Below, piece after piece: positions 13,850 to 26,860 of a DNA stretch of 64,000 nt. Numbering within the stretch: position 1 is the first letter of the stretch; each line of letters begins with the position of its first letter. The DNA is taken from positions 124,001 to 188,000 of the forward strand of contig JAREIK010010217.1 of NCBI GenBank assembly GCA_029783825.1, written 5' to 3'. The notes beneath the pieces were generated by a model, which saw only the letters and a list, made by a program, of their open reading frames with translations, was not told the DNA's origin and ran no database searches. The translations under genes and the position numbers were made by a program. The DNA comes from Sapria himalayana (taxonomy: Eukaryota; Streptophyta; Magnoliopsida; Malpighiales; Rafflesiaceae).

Positions 13850-16789
13850 TGGTATACTGGTTTAATGGTTTGATTATTTAGGAGTTTTGTCATTTATGAG
13901 TTTATCAATTTATGTTTTTAGGGATTTAGTGGTTTATAGGATTTATTTCTATAATAAAAATAAAAATTTTTTTTAGATTTTTACTGATTTTCAAATGTTA
14001 TAACCATTAAAAATAAATTAATATTTAAAATTTTTTGAAATGTGAATATAATATTTAGTTATAATAATATTAATAAATATATATGATATAAATTCAATAT
14101 AAATTATTTTATTGATAGATATTATAATAATGATCAAAAATTAAATTAATAAACAATTAATAATATGATAGATATTAATTAAAAAATATTTAGAAAATAC
14201 AAATTGATTCAAAATTAAAGTAAAATATATTACTGGATAATAATTTTTAATTTTTAAAATTTTACTTCTTTTATAAGCGTATATATATTTTTTGATTAAA
14301 AATAAATAATTTAAATTATATGTGTCACACTCAATTTATTTTGTAATAAAAATTTCTATAAAAATAAACTAATAAATAATTAAAATGAATATTTAAAATA
14401 ATAATAAATTGAAATATAAATTCAATTTATTAAGTAGTATATAGCGGTTTAATGGTTTATGTATTTAGGCATTACGTTGTTTAATGTGTTCACTGATATA
14501 ACTGTGTATGCATTTAGTGGTTTATAGGTTTTATTTAAAAAATAAAATAACATAAAATTTATTTTTATTATTTTTTCATAATTCCAAAGGTTACAACCTT
14601 GAAAATATAATAATTTTTAAATTTTTTTCAAAAGTAAATTCAATATTTAGTTATAATAATCATTATATTTATATATTATATAAATTCAATATAAATAATT
14701 TTATTGATAAATATTCTAATAATGATCAAAAAATAAATTAATAAACAATTAATAATAAGATGGATATCAATTAAAAGATAATTACAAAATCTAAAATGAT
14801 TCACAAGGAGAGCAAAATATATTACTATATAATAAATTTTAGTTTTAAATTTTTTTTTTCTTTTTATAAGTTTATCTATATTTTTTGATGAAAAATAATT
14901 TATATAATTATATTTGTCTAACTCATAATTTATTTTGTAATTAATATTTATATTAAAAAAAACAAATAATTAATTAAAATGAATATTTAAAATTATAATG
15001 AAAAAAATAATATTGAGATTTATTATTTTTATTTAGGGTTACCGGTTTAAAAGGATTATTATTTATTATTTATGGTTTTAGAGATTTAGGAGTTATTGAT
15101 TTATGTATTTAGGCATTTAGTGATTTATAGGTTTTTTTTAAATAATGAAATATCAAAAAAAAATATTTTTTAAATTTTTCACAGTTTCAAAGTTTAAAAT
15201 CTTTGAAAATATAATAATTTTAAAATTTTTTTTCAAAAGTCAGTTCAATATTTAGTTATAATAATCATTATATTTAAATATCATATATATTCAATATAAA
15301 CAATTTTATTGATAAATATTCTAATAATGATCAAAAATTAAATTAATAATCTATTATTAATAAGATAGATATCAATTAAAATATAATTGCAAAACCAATA
15401 ATGATTTAGAATCCAAGCAAATTATATTATTATAAAATAATTTTTTGTTTTTAATCTTTTTTACTTTTAATTCGTTTATCTATATTTTTTTGATGAAAAA
15501 TAATTTATATAAATTATAATTGTCTAACTCATAATTTATTTTTTAATTAATATTTATATAAAAATAAACAAATAAATAATTAAAATGAATATTTAAAATT
15601 ATAATGAAAAAAAAATGGATTTATTGTTTTTTATTTAGGATATATCTGATTAAAAAATTATCTATTTAGGGTTTTCGAGATTTAGAAGTTATTCATTTAA
15701 GTATTTAGGTAATTAGTGGTTTATTGGTTTTATTAAAACAATGAAATAACAAATAAATTATTTTGATATTTTTTCAAATTTTCAAAGATTATAACCTTAG
15801 AAAATATAATAATTTTAAAATTTATTTAAAAATGTGAATTTAATATTTAGTAATAATAATTATTATAACACTATATAATATAAAAAAAAATATAAACAAT
15901 TTTATTGATACATATTATATCAATTATCAAAAAATAAATTAATAAACTATTATTAATATGATAGATATAAATTAAAATTTAATTACAAAAATTAAATGAT
16001 TCAAAATCAAAGTAAATTTATAATTAAAAATACTTTTTGTTTTTTAGTTTTTGCCTCATTTTATAAGATTATTTATTTTTTAATATAAAAAAAATTATTT
16101 AAATTATATTTGTATCACTCATAATTTATTTTGTAATTAATATTTCAATAAATTATTTAAATTATATTTAAGGTTTATGAGTTTAAAGGTTAAGTATTTA
16201 GGTGCTTCGGGGTTTAAGAGTTTAGAGATTTATGTGTTTAGGTATTTAATGGTTTATAAGTTTTATTTAAACAATGATATAACAACAAATTTATTTTTTG
16301 TTATTTTTTCTCATTTTTAAGGTTATAACCTTTGTAGATATAACAATTTTTAAATTTTTTTTAAATGTGAATACTATATTTAGTTTTGATAATATTAATA
16401 ATTATATATCATATAAATTCAATATAAACAATTATATTGATAGATATTATGTTAATGATCAAAAAATAAATTAATAAACTATTATAAATAAGATAGATAT
16501 TATTTAAAATATATTTGCAAACCTAAAATAAACTATTATAAATAAGATAGATATTATTTAAAATAAATTAATAAACTATTATAAATCAAAGTAAAATAAA
16601 TTACTAAATAATAATGTTTTTGTTGTATTGCTTCTTTTTATAAGTTTATATTTTTTGTTCATAAAAGTATATTATTTAAATTATATTTTTCTTACTCATA
16701 ATTTATTTTGTAATAAATATTTCTATAAAAATAAACTAATAAATAATTAATGAATATTTAAAATTATAATTAATAGAAATAAAAATTAG
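13850..16789 (+). repeat. Satellite run H/B hybrid, A, K, K, C
   Basis: The header near 13850 is H-like (GGTATACTGG followed by GGTTTGATTATTTAGG, then a TTTATTTCTATAATAAAA stretch), but the body from about 14010 is B-like, so this is a hybrid. Then come A (14441), a K header on an A-like body (15035), K (15640) and C (16171). A local tandem duplication lies at 16476-16564. Confidence 0.75.
16476..16564 (+). repeat. Local tandem duplication in a C monomer
   Basis: A segment of about 35 bp beginning AAACTATTATAAATAAGATA is present at 16476-16510 and again at 16530-16564. A third partial start (AAACTATTATAAAT) follows at about 16573. It looks like a recent slippage or unequal-exchange event within one monomer. 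Confidence 0.8.
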
Positions 16790-19700
16790 ATTTATTAATT
16801 ATTATGTACTATATAGTGGTTTAATGGTTTATTTATTTAGGTATTACGGGGTTTAGAAGTATACAGATTTAATTGTGTATCCATTTAGGGGTTTATAGTT
16901 TTTATTTAAAAAATAAATTAACAAAAAAATTATTTTTATTATTTTTTGATATTTTCTAAGGATATAACCTTTGAAAAAATATATATTTTTAAATTTTTAT
17001 TAAAAGCGAATTTAATATTTAGTTATAATAATCATTATATTTATATATCATATAAATTCAATATAAACAATTTTAGTGATTAATATTCTAATAATGATTA
17101 AAAAATAAATTATCTATTATTAATAAGATAGATATCAATAAAAATATAATTACAAAACATAAAATGATTCATAAGCTAACCAAAATATATTACTATATAA
17201 TAATTTTTTGTTTTGTAATTTTTTTTATTTGAAAAAGTTTATCTATATATTTTTTGATTAAAAATAATTTAGATAAATTATAATTGCCTAACACATAATT
17301 TATTTTTTAATTAATATTTATATAAAAATAAACAAATAAATAATTAAAATGAATATTTAAAATTATAATGTAAAAAAATAAGATTTATTATTTATTATTT
17401 AGGATATACTGGTCTAATTTAAATTATATCTAACTCACTAATAATTTATTTTATAATTAATATTTCTATAAAAATAAACTAATAAATAATTAAAATAAAT
17501 ATTTAAAATTATACTAAATAAAAATTAAAATGCGATTTATGATTTATTATTAATGTATACAAATTTATTAGTTTAAGTATTTAGAGGTTTTGTCATATAT
17601 GTGTTTAGCGATACATGTTTTTAGGCATTTAGTGGTTTATAGGTTTTATTTAAACAACAAAATAACAAAAAAAAATTTAATTTTTTGTCATTTTGATAGG
17701 TTATAACCTTTCAAAATATAATAATATTTAAAATTTTTTGAAATATGAATTCAATATTTAGTTATAATAATATTAATAATTATATTTCATATAAATTCAA
17801 TATAAACAATTTTATTGATAGATATTATAATAATGATCAAAAATTAAATTAATAAACTATTGATAATAAGATAGATATTAATTAAAAAATATTTACTAAA
17901 CCCAAATTGATTCAAAATTAAAGTAAAAAATATTATTTAATAATAATTTTTTAATTTTTAAATTTTTACTTCTTTTATAACCGTATATATTTTTTTTATT
18001 AAAAATAATTTATTTAAATTATATTTGTCACACTCACAATTTATTTGGTAATAAAAATTTATATATAAATAAACTAATAAATAATTATTTAAAATTATAA
18101 TAAATTAAAATAAAAATTAGATTTCTTTATTATTAAGTAGTCTATAGCGGTTAAATAATTTATGTATTTAGGCATTATGGGCTTTAAGAGTTTACTGATT
18201 TAACTGTGTATGCATTTAGTGGTTTATAGGTTTTATTTAAAAATTTAAATAAAATAATATTTATTTTTATTATTTTTTGATATTTTCAAAGGTTATCACC
18301 TTTGAAAATACAATAATTTTGAAATTTTTTTCAAAAGTGAATTCAATATTTAGTTATAATAATCATTATATTTATATATCTTATAAATTCAATATAAACA
18401 ATATTATTGATAAATATTCTAATAATGATCAAAAAATAATTTAATAATTTATTATTAATAAGATAGATATCAATTAAAATATAATTACAAAACCTATAAT
18501 GATTCAGAAGCAAAGCAAATTAATTTAATATATAATAATTTTTTTTAATTTTTTTTAACAAGTTTATCTATATTTTTTTTGATGAAAAAATAATTTATAT
18601 AAATTATATTTGTCTAACTCATAATTTATTTTTTAATTAATATTTATATAAAAATAAACACATAAATAATTAAAATGAATATTAAATATTATAATGAAAA
18701 AAAATGAGATTTATTCTTTATTATTTAGCTTATACCGGTTAATTTAAATTATATATGTCTCACTAATATTTTATTTTGTAATTAATATTTCAATAAAAAT
18801 AAACTGATAAATAATTAAAATATAAATATAAAATTATATTGAATAAAAATTAAAATGAGATTTATTAATTATTATTATTGTATACCAGTTTAATATTTTA
18901 AGTATTTAGATGTTTCGTCATTTAGGACTTTAGCCATTTATGTTTTAGGCATTTAGTGGTTTATTGGTTTTGTTTAAACAATGAAATAACAAAAAAAATT
19001 ATTTTTGATATTTTTTCACATTTTCAATGGTTATAACCTTTGAAAATATAATAATTTTATAATTTTTTAAAAATGTGAATACAATATTTAGTAATAACAA
19101 TCACTATAATTATATATAATATAAACTAAATATAAACAATTTTATTGATAGATATGATATCAATTATCAAAAATTAAATTAATATGTTATTATTATTATG
19201 ATGGATATAAATTAAAATATAATTGTAAAACCTAAAATTATTCAAAATCCAAGTAAAATTTATTACTAATAATAATTTTGTTTTTTTAGTTTTTGCTTCA
19301 TTTTATAAGCTTATATATTTTTTTGATGAAAATTAAATTATTAAAATTATATTTGTATCACTCATAATTAATTTTGTAATTAATATTTTAATAAATTATT
19401 TAAATTATATTTAAGGTTTATGAGTTTAAACCTTTAACTATTTAGTGGCACTTGTGTTTAGGAGTTTAGATGTTTATGTGTTTAGGCATTTAGTGGTTTA
19501 TATGTTTTATTTAAACAATGATATAGCAAAAAAATTTATTTTTATTATTTTTTTAAATTTTTAAAGATTATATCCTTTGAAAATATAATAATTTTTAAAA
19601 TTTTTTCAAATGTAAATATAATATTTATTTATAATAATCTTCATAATTATAATTCATTTAAATTCAATTTAAATAATTATATTGCTAGATTTTATAATAA

Positions 19701-20542
19701 TGATCAAATAATAAATTAATAAACTATTATTAATAAAATAGTTATTATTTATAAAGTATTTGCAAAATCTAAATTTATTTAAATCAAAGTAAAATATATT
19801 AATAAATAATATTTTTTTTAATCTTTGCTTTTTTTTATAAGTTTATATTTTTGTTATTAAAAAAAATTATTAAAATTATATTTGTCTTACTCATAATTTA
19901 TTTTGTAATTTAAAATTCTATGATAATAAACTATTAAATAATTAAAATGAAAATTTAAAATATAATGAATACAAATAAAATTCAGAATTATTATTTATTA
20001 TTCAAAATATACCGGTTTAATGGTTTAAGTATTTAGGTGTTTTGTGGTTTAAGAGTTTAGTGATTTAATTGTTTAGACCTTTACTGATTTATAGTTTTTG
20101 AAGGTTGTAACCATTTAAAATATAATAATTTTAAGTTTTTTTAAATGTGAATATAATATTTAGTTATTATAACCTTAATAATTATATATAATGTAAAATC
20201 AATATAAATAATTTTATTGATAGATATTATAATAATGATCAATAAATAAATTAATAAAGTTGTATTTATAAGAATAATAAAATTAAAATATAATTGTAAA
20301 ATCTAAAATGATTCAAAATCAAAATAAAATATATTATTAAATAATAATTTTTTATTTTTAAAATTGTGCCTCTTTTTATCAGGATTTTTTTGATGAAAAA
20401 TAAATTATTTAAATTCTATATGTCGCACTAATAATTTATTTTGTAATTAATATTTCTATAAAATTAACTGATAAATAATTAAAATAAATATTTAAAATTA
20501 TAATGAATACTAATAAAACTGAGATTTATGATTTATTATTTA
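16790..20542 (+). repeat. Satellite run A, link, B, A, link, B/K, C, D
   Basis: Headers lie near 16810 (A), 17545 (B), 18141 (A), 18882 (B header on a K-like body), 19411 (C) and 20009 (D). Link junctions are near 17403 and 18731, where GGTCTAATTTAAATTA-type sequence bypasses about 450 bp of a monomer. No genes are visible. Confidence 0.8.
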
Positions 20543-23226
20543 GACTATACTTATTTAATATTTTAAGTCATTTAGTGGTTTATAGGTTTTATATAAAAAA
20601 TAAATAAAAAAATTTATTTTTGTTATTTTTTTCTCATTTTTGAAGGTTATAACCTTTGAAAATATAATAATTTTTAAATTTTTTTTTGAAAAGTGAATAA
20701 TATATGAAGTTATATTAATCATAATAATTATATATCATATAAATTCAATATAAACTATTTTATTGATATTTATTATAATAATGATCATAAAAAAGTAATA
20801 ACCTATATTAATAAGATAAATATTAATTAAAATATATTTGCAAAACCTAAAATGACTCAAAATCAAAGTGAAATATTTGACAAAATATTAATTTTAAATT
20901 TTTAAATTTGTGTATCCATTTATAAGCCTATATATTTTTTGATGAAAAATAAATTATTTAAATTATATTTGTCTCACTAATAATTTATTTTTTAATTTAT
21001 ATTTCTATAAAATTAAACTAATAAATAATAAAAATGTATATTTAAAATCATAATGAATACTAACAAAATGAGATTTATGATTTATTATTTAGTGTATAAC
21101 TATTTAATTGTTTAAGTTTTTTGTGGTTTTGGGGTTAAGGAGTTTATTGATTTATATGTTTACACATTTTCCTATTTATAGGTTTTATTTAATCAATGAA
21201 ATAACAAAAAATTTATTTATAAATTTTCGTGATTTTCAATGGTTATAACCTTTAAAAATATAATAATTCTTTTATAGTTCTAAAATATGAATACAATACT
21301 TAGTTATAATAATCTTAATAATTATATTTGCTGTAGATTCAATATAAAAAAATTTATTAATATATATTATAATATTGATCAAAAAATAAATTAATAAACT
21401 ATTATTAATAAGATAGATATTAATTAAAATATATTTGCAGAACCCAAAATAATTCAAAATCAAAGTAAATTATATTACTAAATATAATTTTAAATTTCTG
21501 AAATTTTGTTTATTTTTATAAGCTTATTTTTTTTCATAAAAAATAATTTATTTAAATTATATCTGTCTCACTCTTTATTTATTTTGTAATTAATATTTCT
21601 ATAAAAATAAACTAAAAATAATTTATTTAATTATAATAACTTAATAATTATAAGACATTTTAATTAAATATAATTAATTTTATTGTTCGATATTATAAAA
21701 ATGATCAAATAATAAATTAATAAACTATTATTAATAAGATTGATCGCAATTAAAATATAAATGCAAAACCTATATATATTGATTCAAAATCAAAGTAAAA
21801 TATATTACTAAATAATATTTTTTATTTTTAAATTTTTACATCTTTATATAATCTTATTTTTTTTTTGATTAAAAATAAATTATTAAAATTTTATTTGTCT
21901 CACTCATTATTTATTTGGTGATTGATATTTCTATAAAAAATAAACTAATAAATAATTAAAATTAATATATTAAATTATAATGAATACAAATTAAAATGAG
22001 ATTTATGATTTATTATATATGGTATACTGGTTTAATGGTTTGATTATTTAGTGGTTTATAGGTTTTATTTATATAATTAACATTTAAAATTCTATTTTTG
22101 ATTTTTTATGATTTTAAAAGGTTATAACCTTTGAAAATATAATAATTTTTAAAATTTTTTGAAATGTGAATACCATATATAATTATATTAATCTTAATTA
22201 TTATATATCATATAAATTCAATGTAAATAATTTTAATGATAGATATTATAATAATAATCAAAATTTAAATTAATAAGCTATTATTAATAATATTAATATA
22301 TATAAAAATATATTTAGATAACACAAGATGATTCAAAATCAAATCAAAATATATTACTAAATAATAATATTTAATTTTTAAAATTTTCCTTCTTTTCATA
22401 AGCTTATATTTTTTTTATTAAAATAATTTATTTAAATAATATTTCTCTCACTCGAAATTTGTTTTGTAATTAATTTTTTAAAAAAATTAAACTAAATAAA
22501 ATTAAAATTAATAATTAAAATTATAATAAATAGAAATAAAAATGAGATTTATTATTTATTAAGTAGTATATAGCCGTTAAAAGGTTTATGTATTTAGTGG
22601 TTTCGGGATTTATGAGATTACTAATTTAAGTAAGTATGCATTTAATGATCTATAGTATTTATTTAAAAAATGAAATAACAAAAAATTTATATTTTTTTAT
22701 TTTTTCACATTTTCAAAGGGTATAACATTTGAAAATATAATAATTTTAAAATTTTTTCAAAAGTGAATACAATATTTAGTTATAATAATCATTATATTTA
22801 TATATCATATAAATTCAATATAAATAATTTTATTGATAAATAATCTAATAATGATGAAAAAATAACTTAAAAATCTATTATTAATAAGATAGATATCAAT
22901 TAAAATATATTTACAAAACCTAAAAAGAGTTAGAAGCAAGGGGAAATTAGATTTATTTTGATGAAATATAATATATATAAATTATATTTGTATAACTCAT
23001 AATTTATTTTGTAATTAATATTTATATAAAAATAAACAAATAAATAATTAAATGAGAATATTTAAAATTAAAATGAAAAAAAATTGAGATTTATATTTTA
23101 TTAAATAGGATATACCGGTTTAATTGAAATTAGATCCATCTCACTAATAATTTATTTTGTAATTAATATTTCTATAAAAATAAACTGATAAATAAATAAT
23201 ATAAAAATTTAAATTATACTGAATAA
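20543..23226 (+). repeat. Satellite run E, F, deleted G, H, I/A, link
   Basis: Headers lie near 20543 (E, missing its middle octads), 21091 (F), 22018 (H, shortened) and 22566 (I header on an A-like body). The G monomer has lost its header and palindrome near 21625. In the A-like body about 90 bp are missing near 22944. The final link (near 23108) and B tail lead into the composite unit. Confidence 0.8.
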
Positions 23227-23902
23227 TTAATATAATTTATTTTGTTCCTCTCTCAACTCTAGAATGATTGCTAAAGCTCTTGCCAAAATAATAGGAGCTT
23301 TTACTTTATCTCTATTATGTCTCATCATATTTGATGTTGATTCACTGGGCTATCAAAGGTATTTGACTCATGTACGCTAACAGACTAAACCAAAGTTGTA
23401 CCCCTATGTGTTGAAATAGCTAGTTATTGAAGATGCTATTTATATTGATTATATAATCTCTTCTAAAATATATCTCATGCACACACTCAAAGCAATTTTT
23501 TTAAAACATAGTTCACCTCTTAAAAAATAACTACGTTGTAGCCTATTAGAACAAACTAATCCCAGGGAGGTTTGAGCAGGGAAAGAAGTATGGGCTCTCT
23601 TTCAATCAAGAATCAAAAAATTTATTTTATTGGCATGTCTATGCCCCTTTTTTATATCCTCATGGATATGTAAAGTATCATTTCTTTCATTTTATATTAA
23701 ATGAGTTATGTATATAAGCTCATAATACCCAAAAAGGTGTAAATGAATCATATTCAAATGTATTAAAGGTTTTAATCATTGCTCAAAATATTAGTATTCC
23801 ATATTGACACTTGAGGTCACAAATCAAAGGAAAAAGCCATAGTGATATTTCCAATCCCAAGAATTTTAGTGATAAAAAGTTATAAAGATTAGTACTCGAG
23901 CT

Positions 23903-24157
23903 TTAACTATTTCTAGGGTCATACTTTTGCTCTTGAGGAATTTCCAAAGTTATAATTATTCCTAGTGCAATGACTTTGCAATATAAAGATAAAATGCATG
24001 AGCTATGGTCATATCCAATACTGTGACCCAGTATTATAGTGATTAAATATGTATTCATGATCATTCTTAGTGCCATAACAATATGTTCCACAGAGAGACA
24101 GAAGTTATGGCATATTCTCATCGATATGATTTTGTGTTCTAGAGACAAAATATACAA
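23903..24157 (-). other. Short open frame in composite copy 1 (doubtful coding)
   Basis: An 84-codon frame on the minus strand whose central 60 codons correspond to frames at 1188-1373 (plus) and 58061-58243 (minus). It contains MNTYLITII and GHSIGYD but matches no protein family I recognise. The longer ends are not shared by the other copies. The neighbouring sequence contains similar ATGACTTTG-type stretches near 23968, 24124 and 24229, so the region may be an old degenerate repeat rather than a gene. Confidence 0.15.
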
Positions 24158-24342
24158 TCATGACCATTGCTAATGCTACAATAATCTAAAGCAAGAAAGA
24201 GACTGAATCCATAACTCACCCCTTGAGTCATGACTTTGTGTTACATATACAAAAAGATAAATCTGTGACATTCCTAAAAGTTGTGAATTTCAATATAAAT
24301 TTAACATTTAGTCATTTGATTATAAAAGTGCAAAACATGAGA

Positions 24343-24418
24343 TTTAGGATTTAGGATTTATGGATTGGGGTTATAGTTTATTGTTTAAGGTTTAGGATTT
24401 AAAGTTTAGGGTTTAAGG
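24343..24418 (+). repeat. Degenerate telomere-like heptad block
   Basis: TTTA begins at 24343, 24350 and 24357, and then, after an irregular stretch, at 24377, 24384, 24391, 24398, 24405 and 24412, each exactly 7 bases apart. Units include TTTAGGA, TTTAAGG and one perfect TTTAGGG. This is the phase of the Arabidopsis-type telomere repeat and differs from the 8-base phase of the surrounding satellite headers. The block abuts the poly(A)-like tract of the retroposed segment. Confidence 0.75.
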
Positions 24419-25667
24419 TTTTTTTTTTTTGTTTTTTTTTTGGAAAAAACACACTTTATTTATCTTTTAGGCACAAACTTACAATAGACTAAAAATCTGA
24501 CTAATTTAGGCCAGCCCACCAAATTCTATGCACCTTAATGATTCTATGCATAAAATACATAAAAAAACATAATGACTAATAATTCCAAGCGTACGAATAC
24601 AACTAAAATCACCTGGCATTCCCGGACTTCAGAGTTGGCATTGAGTCATTATGCGCACTGCATCCTTTCCATTCGGATTTGTCCAAGTCTTTTGGAGGAA
24701 CCTTAATGAAACACCAGATTAAAAATTATACAAATATAATATTGTGCATGTGTATGACATGCAGCTTCAAGCGTTAGCCTATGTCATTGCTATGAAATGG
24801 AATACATGTAGAACTGAATACCTATAAATCCACAAGTCCAGATCTACGGCCCTTTGTCAATTCATTCTCACCTCTGAATTCCACATTCTTTTGCTCCAAA
24901 GATCCTCAAAAGAGTATCTCTTGGGTTAGAATGCTTCCTCCTCGAGCTCCAAGAAGAGGCTGTATGTTGCACCGACAAAAAATAAAAAAATATGCATGCA
25001 TCGGTGTACATGTGTGATGAGGTCCATCTCATAGTCTAATTATCTACGCATAGAACCAAGCTAGAATACAAGTAAAATTACACAATGCTATAAAGATGGG
25101 TTTTCTGCTCCCGGGAGTGCAGCATCGCCTAATGAGTATTTACAAAGTGCATATTGGGCCCCACTTAGAGATACTCATGGTGTGTGTGAGTATGTCATCA
25201 TCTGCCTCTACAAGTACATGGTGCATACAAAGTCCAAAATACAAATAAGTCTACAAACATAAACTACAAGTTTGAATCTTTCACTCCCGTGTGGCTTGTC
25301 TGGACTCCATTGCTTACTAGCCCTTCTTGGTGATGCTTCGGATTTTTCCGGCTCTCCAATTAATCTTGGATTACCCGCTACGCCTATTGGGAGACGGTTG
25401 GGTGGCCCTCTATGCTGTCTGATAGGGCTAGTGGGACCCACTCCTAGCTACTCTTGGGTTTACTCCCGACAACTTTGCTCGGTCTCGTCAGTTTTCTGAA
25501 TGTTATCATCCTGGCTTGCTAGTGGGGCTCTCTACAAGCTGGTGGCCCATACTTCTGGCTGTTTCTAGGACTTGCTGGTCCATCTAAATGCTACACCAAA
25601 ATGGACAAGAATATGTGCACGTGTGTATTGTGGTCCATCGCTATGTTTGTGTGGTGTAGCAGTATCA
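24419..25667 (-). mobile_element. Retroposed transcript-like segment with poly(A) tail, copy 1
   Basis: On the minus strand the segment ends with AATAAA (complement of 24455-24460), 13 further bases and then an A-tract with one interruption (24441 down to 24419). This is the arrangement of a polyadenylated RNA copied into DNA. The body is GC-richer than everything around it. Candidate flanking repeats GGGTTTAAGG (24409-24418) and GGGTTTAGGA (25668-25677) match at 8 of 10 positions, but both are telomere-like, so this may be coincidence. Both strands have frames of about 75 codons at 25208-25499, but these begin at non-ATG codons and are stopped in the other copy. It could be a processed pseudogene, a non-LTR retroelement 3' end or a noncoding RNA; the family is not recognised. 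Confidence 0.55.
24455..24460 (-). promoter_or_regulatory. AATAAA polyadenylation signal in the retroposed segment
   Basis: TTTATT on the plus strand gives AATAAA on the minus strand, 13 bases upstream of the A-tract. The same arrangement is found at 58591-58596. It supports an RNA origin; it need not be functional now. Confidence 0.6.
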
Positions 25668-26860
25668 GGGTTTAGGAGTTTAGTAATTTAAATATTTAGG
25701 TATTTTGTGGTTTATAGGTTTTATTTAAATAATTAAATAACAAAAAAATTATTTTTATGATTTTATCTCATTTTCAAGGTTATAACCATTGAAAATATTA
25801 TAATTTTTAATTTTTTTTAATATGTTAATACAATATTTAATTATAATAATCATACAAATTAAATATATTGTAAATTCAATATAAATAATTTTATTGATTG
25901 ATATTATAATACTGATGATAAAACTGAATAATAAAATATTATTAATAAGATAGATATTAATTAAAATATATTTGCAAAACCTAAAACGATTAAAAATCAA
26001 AGTAAAATATATTGCTAAATAATAATTAGTTATTTTTAAATTTTTGATTCTTTTTATAAGCTTATAAATTTTTTTGTTGAAGATAAGTTATTTAAATTAT
26101 ATTTGTCTCATTCATAATTTTATTTTGAAATTAATATTTCTATAAAAATAAACTAATAAATAATTAAAATGAATATTAACATTATAATGAATACAAATAA
26201 AAATTAGATTTATGATTAATTATTTAGGTTATACCGGTTTAATGGTTTAATTATTTAGGAGTTTAGGAGTTTAGTTATTTAAGTGTTTAGGCATTTAGTA
26301 GTTTATATGTTTTTTTTAAATAATGAAATAACAAAAAAAATATTTTTCAAATTTTTTATCAATTTTGAAGGTTATAACCTTTATAAATAAAATAATTTTT
26401 AAATTCTTTTCAAATGTGAATACAATATTTAGTTATAATAAACTTAATAATTATATATCATGTAAATTAAAAATAAATAATTTTATTGATAGATATTAAT
26501 AAACTAAATATAAATATAAATATAATAATGATCAAAAAATCAGTTAATAAACTATTATTTATTGATAGATATTTATATATTATTTATAAATACTTAAACC
26601 TTTAAAGATGGTTTAAATGTTTAAGTATTTAATGGTTTTGGGGTTTAGGAGTTTGATGATTTAAGCGTTTAGGCATTTAGTAGTTTATAGGTTTTATATA
26701 AACAATAAAATAACAAAAAATTTATTTTTGTGATTTTATCTCATTTTGAAAGATTATAACCTTTAAAAATATAATAATTTTTAAATTATTTTCAAATGTA
26801 AATATAATATTTAGTTATAATATTCTTTATAATTTATATCATGTAAATACAAAATAAATA
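25668..26860 (+). repeat. Satellite forms X, L and M beside composite copy 1
   Basis: A partial header starts directly at the composite border (TTTA at 8-base steps from 25670). It is followed by an L-type header near 26230 and by a rearranged M monomer near 26490-26640. M contains a repeated AAATATAAAT stretch and the unusual TTTAAAGATGGTTTAAATG. The same series follows the other full composite copy at 59855-60965. These forms appear nowhere else in the window, so they mark a shared duplication. Confidence 0.85.

Larger units (their letters stand above)
23227..25667 (+). other. Composite dispersed unit, full copy 1
   Basis: This non-satellite unit of about 2.44 kb has three parts. 23227-24342 is moderately AT-rich sequence of unknown nature. 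24343-24418 is a telomere-like heptad block. 24419-25667 is GC-richer and looks like a retroposed transcript lying on the minus strand. It enters the satellite after GAATA in a B tail and leaves it in the middle of an octad header, skipping about 65 bp of monomer. The same two borders occur in the copy at 57366-59854. Relative to that copy it lacks 50 bp after 25180, next to a TG repeat. No intact gene is recognised in it. Confidence 0.85.

Noticed and set aside
25208..25499. Overlapping frames of about 75 codons on both strands of the GC-richer half of composite copy 1
   Set aside because: They begin at GTG (minus) and TTG (plus), which are not normal eukaryotic starts, and the corresponding positions in copy 2 contain in-frame stops. 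They may be traces of an older coding sequence but are not a present gene.
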